NCBI GenBank assembly: GCA_036971475.1
Contig: JBAIZL010000376.1
Location: 5,052,001-5,116,000 of the forward strand
Source of the DNA: Prosapia bicincta
Taxonomy: Eukaryota; Arthropoda; Insecta; Hemiptera; Cercopidae
Direction of reading: 5' to 3'
Length of the DNA stretch: 64,000 bases
Below the pieces are notes generated by a model. The model saw only the letters and a list, made by a program, of their open reading frames with translations. It was not told where the DNA came from and did not search any database. This document shows, piece after piece, positions 61,599 to 64,000 of the stretch. Each line of letters starts with the position of its first letter. Position 1 is the stretch's first letter. The translations under genes and the position numbers were made by a program.

Positions 61599-64000
61599 TT
61601 TTTTTTTTTTTTTTTTTTTTTTTTCTTTTTTCCTGGCGAAAAACCATTTGTGGTTATCATCGCCAAACTAAATCTAACACGGACAACGAATATTTTAAAT
61701 AAAACAGAATAAATTTAAATACAACAAAAATTCCAAAACAAAAAACAACAACAATAAATAACAAACAATAAATCTATAACAATATTAAATAACAAAATTA
61801 CAACAAAAAACAATATAACAGTAAATAAATAATAACAATATGTAAAACAATAATAGGTAACAATTTATCAATAAATAAATCTCAATAACAATAACAAGAA
61901 CACAAAATAAATTAAATTAAAATAAATAAAAGAAACAGAGAATTATATGTATAAAAAAATATATATATATTTATGTATTAAATTTTAAAAAATATTTTCA
62001 AGTGGTGCAAGAAAGCGATGACTCGGTCAATGGCCGAGGCATCGTCCCTTAGCACCACCTTTAAACTCCCTTTTAAATTAAAAAGGTCACGAATATCGCT
62101 TACATTAACACAGTTTACTAAAATATGTTTTATTGTGAAGATATCACCGCAATATTGGCATATTGGTGGATCTTCACGCCTCATCAAATATCCATGAGTT
62201 GCAAACGAGTGGCCAACGCGAAGGCGTGTAACCACCACTTCCTCCCTACGTTTTGAACGAATTGAAGACCTCCATGGACGGACGGTATCTTTAATTTCCC
62301 TCAGCTTATTCTCAATCACGGTATGCCACTCGTCATTCCAAGCAGCGAGCAATAAATGTTTCGCGAAACACACATAATCGGATGCCATAACTAGTTGAGT
62401 AATAGGCACCAAACTTGTAGCTTTCTTCGCCGCTTCATCCGCTTTTGTGTTTCCAAGTATTCCGCAATGTCCAGGAACCCAACAGAAAGTTACCCCCACA
62501 CCCCTCAATTGAAGCCTGTGTACAGCACACAAAATGTCCCCAACTAAAGGGTTGTTAGAGAAAACATCCTGAAGAGCCTGAAGAGCACTTTTGGAATCCG
62601 AACACAAAAGATAATGCGAAGATCGAGATGGAATGACGGTCAAAGCTTTAAAAATAGCAAATAGTTCTGCCGTGAAAACACTGCAAGCTGAGGGCAATCC
62701 GTACGTGTAGGTACAACCAGATGCATAAAACGCACACCCAACGCCATTGTCCAGTTTAGATCCATCAGTGAAAATAATTTCACTGTGTTGATGAGATTTA
62801 TAAATGGATGAAAATTCCTGGTGGTAGACCACAACAGGAGTATCGTGTTTTATATAACTGGACAATGAGAAATCGAAGTGCGGCGTTTTTATTATCCATG
62901 GAGGTAGATAGCACATTTGTCGTTCAAACATAGTTGGAAGTTGCAACTCAAGGTCATCCAATATTCTTATCGTTCGTATGCCAAATGGAGCGGTCGAACG
63001 TTGACGTGTATTGTACACTTGATTTAACGTATTATGAAAGACTATATCAAATGCCGGGTGGTTGGGTTTGCTTCGAAGAACAGAAACGTAAGATATTTGT
63101 AGCATCTGACGTCGTCTAGAAAGGGTAGGTTCCCCAGCTTCGACAAGAAGACTAGGGATTGGGCTAGTTCTAAATGCACCAGTAGCCAGTCTAAGTCCAG
63201 AGTGGTGGATGGTATCAAGAGTTTTCAGAACTGTAGGTCGTGCGGATGAATAGGCTTGACAGCCATAATCAATGCGCGATCTAACGACCGCGCGATAAAA
63301 TCGAAGCATAATAGTTCTGTCTGCTCCCCAATTCGTACCACTAAGGACTCTTAACATATCCAATTTCTTATTGCATCTCACCTTCAAATCACGAACATGT
63401 GGGATCCATGAGAGTCTTTTATCAAATAAAAGACCTAGAAATCGAACACTATCCGTGGTTTGAAGCTGAACCCCGTCAAGAAAAAGGATCGGCTCCTGGT
63501 GTTGCCTACGACGACTAAATGCTACACATTGGGTCTTCGAAACAGAGAATTTGAAACCTGTCGATTTTGACCATTCCTCCAATCTGTATATTGCTAACTG
63601 CAAAGATCTTTCCGCAGTTGCCATACTACGAGCAGGCACATATATACAAAAGTCATCCACAAAAAGGGAACAGTGTACCGGAGATCGTATATTACTGGTG
63701 ATACTATTTATTGCAACGGCAAACAGCGTGACGCTCAGCACGCTGCCCTGCGGTACACCATTCTCTTGTGTATAGCTGTTTGAATACGTGCCTCCAAGTC
63801 GAACGCGGAAAGATCTGTTTGAAAGAAAGTTAGCGATGAATGCTAGGATATTCCCTTGTATACTCCATGATTTCAGAGTGTTCAGAATTCCTCTTTTCCA
63901 TGCCATATCATATGCCTTTTCAAGGTCAAAGAAAACCGCAACGAGCGTTTGACGCAAGAGAAAGGCATCTTGAATAGCGGATTCTAACAAAACCAATTGG
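61599..64000 (-). mobile_element. Array unit 5 (runs off the window)
   Basis: Junction poly(T) 61599-61631 with the shared C at 61625; body from 61632 to the window end. The array therefore continues beyond 64000. Confidence 0.92.
61978..64000 (-). pseudogene. Unit 5 ORF2 (partial at window edge)
   Basis: Open to the window end, covering RT (FFDLEKAYD, GVPQGSVLS, FVDDFCIY), RNase H and the terminal zinc motif. Marker residue DRTIML, as in units 3 and 4. The upstream part lies outside the window. Confidence 0.86.

Noticed and set aside
46509..64000. Telomeric retrotransposon array (HeT-A/TART or TRAS/SART type)
   Set aside because: No TTAGG-type repeats were seen, and the identical truncation of every unit argues for DNA duplication, not repeated addition to chromosome ends. 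Location cannot be judged from the window.
1..64000. CRISPR arrays, bacterial operons, tRNA or rRNA genes
   Set aside because: None seen. The tandem repeats present are long transposon units or a 209-bp satellite, and the window is clearly eukaryotic.

Overview
This window is eukaryotic repeat-rich DNA, most likely from an arthropod with a large genome, probably an insect. The evidence is several families of arthropod-type non-LTR retrotransposons (gag with CCHC knuckles, APE endonuclease, reverse transcriptase, with or without RNase H), a piggyBac and a Tigger/pogo DNA transposon, a MITE, AT-rich intergenic DNA, and no operons or ribosome binding sites. The species cannot be named. Almost every base belongs to a mobile element. 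The only non-transposon coding candidate is an unrecognised, duplicated and broken gene.

Three non-LTR families are named here for convenience. Family A (I-clade-like; ORF1 gag, ORF2 with endonuclease, RT and RNase H, about 6.0 kb) lies on the minus strand. Family B is a relative of A, seen only as 5'-truncated RT/RNase H pieces. Family C is Jockey-like, on the plus strand, about 5.1 kb once its insertions are removed, with no RNase H. A and B end in the same 3' stem-loop followed by poly(A), which reads as poly(T) for minus-strand copies.

Layout: 1-1084, B1 (plus). 1085-2188, gene-free AT-rich DNA with a 300-bp MITE. 2189-9515, A1, a decayed full-length A split by a chimeric A+B insertion (3346-4603). 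9517-10600, two 386-bp promoter-like repeats around a truncated copy of the unknown gene. 10601-22789, C, split by the intact A2 (13400-19449) and by B3 (19844-20883). 22790-24384, remainder of the unknown gene plus AT-rich DNA. 24385-38203, a three-level nest: A4 (intact) inside A3 inside B4. 38204-39672, non-coding DNA with a 209-bp tandem repeat. 39673-42020, an intact Tigger. 42048-46503, head-to-tail B5 and B6, with an intact piggyBac (42880-45600) in B6. 46509-64000, a head-to-tail array of five near-identical 3.776-kb copies of a 5'-truncated A element, running off the window.

Most insertion events can be read from target-site duplications: 13 bp for the chimera, 12 bp for A2, 10 bp for C, 14 bp for A3, 13 bp for A4, TTAA for piggyBac and TA for Tigger. 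The most informative structures are the chimera bounded by a single duplication (suggesting reverse transcriptase jumped between two templates), the tandem array of one truncated unit (DNA-level amplification), two intact A copies, and the duplicated promoter whose divergence does not match that of the gene beside it.
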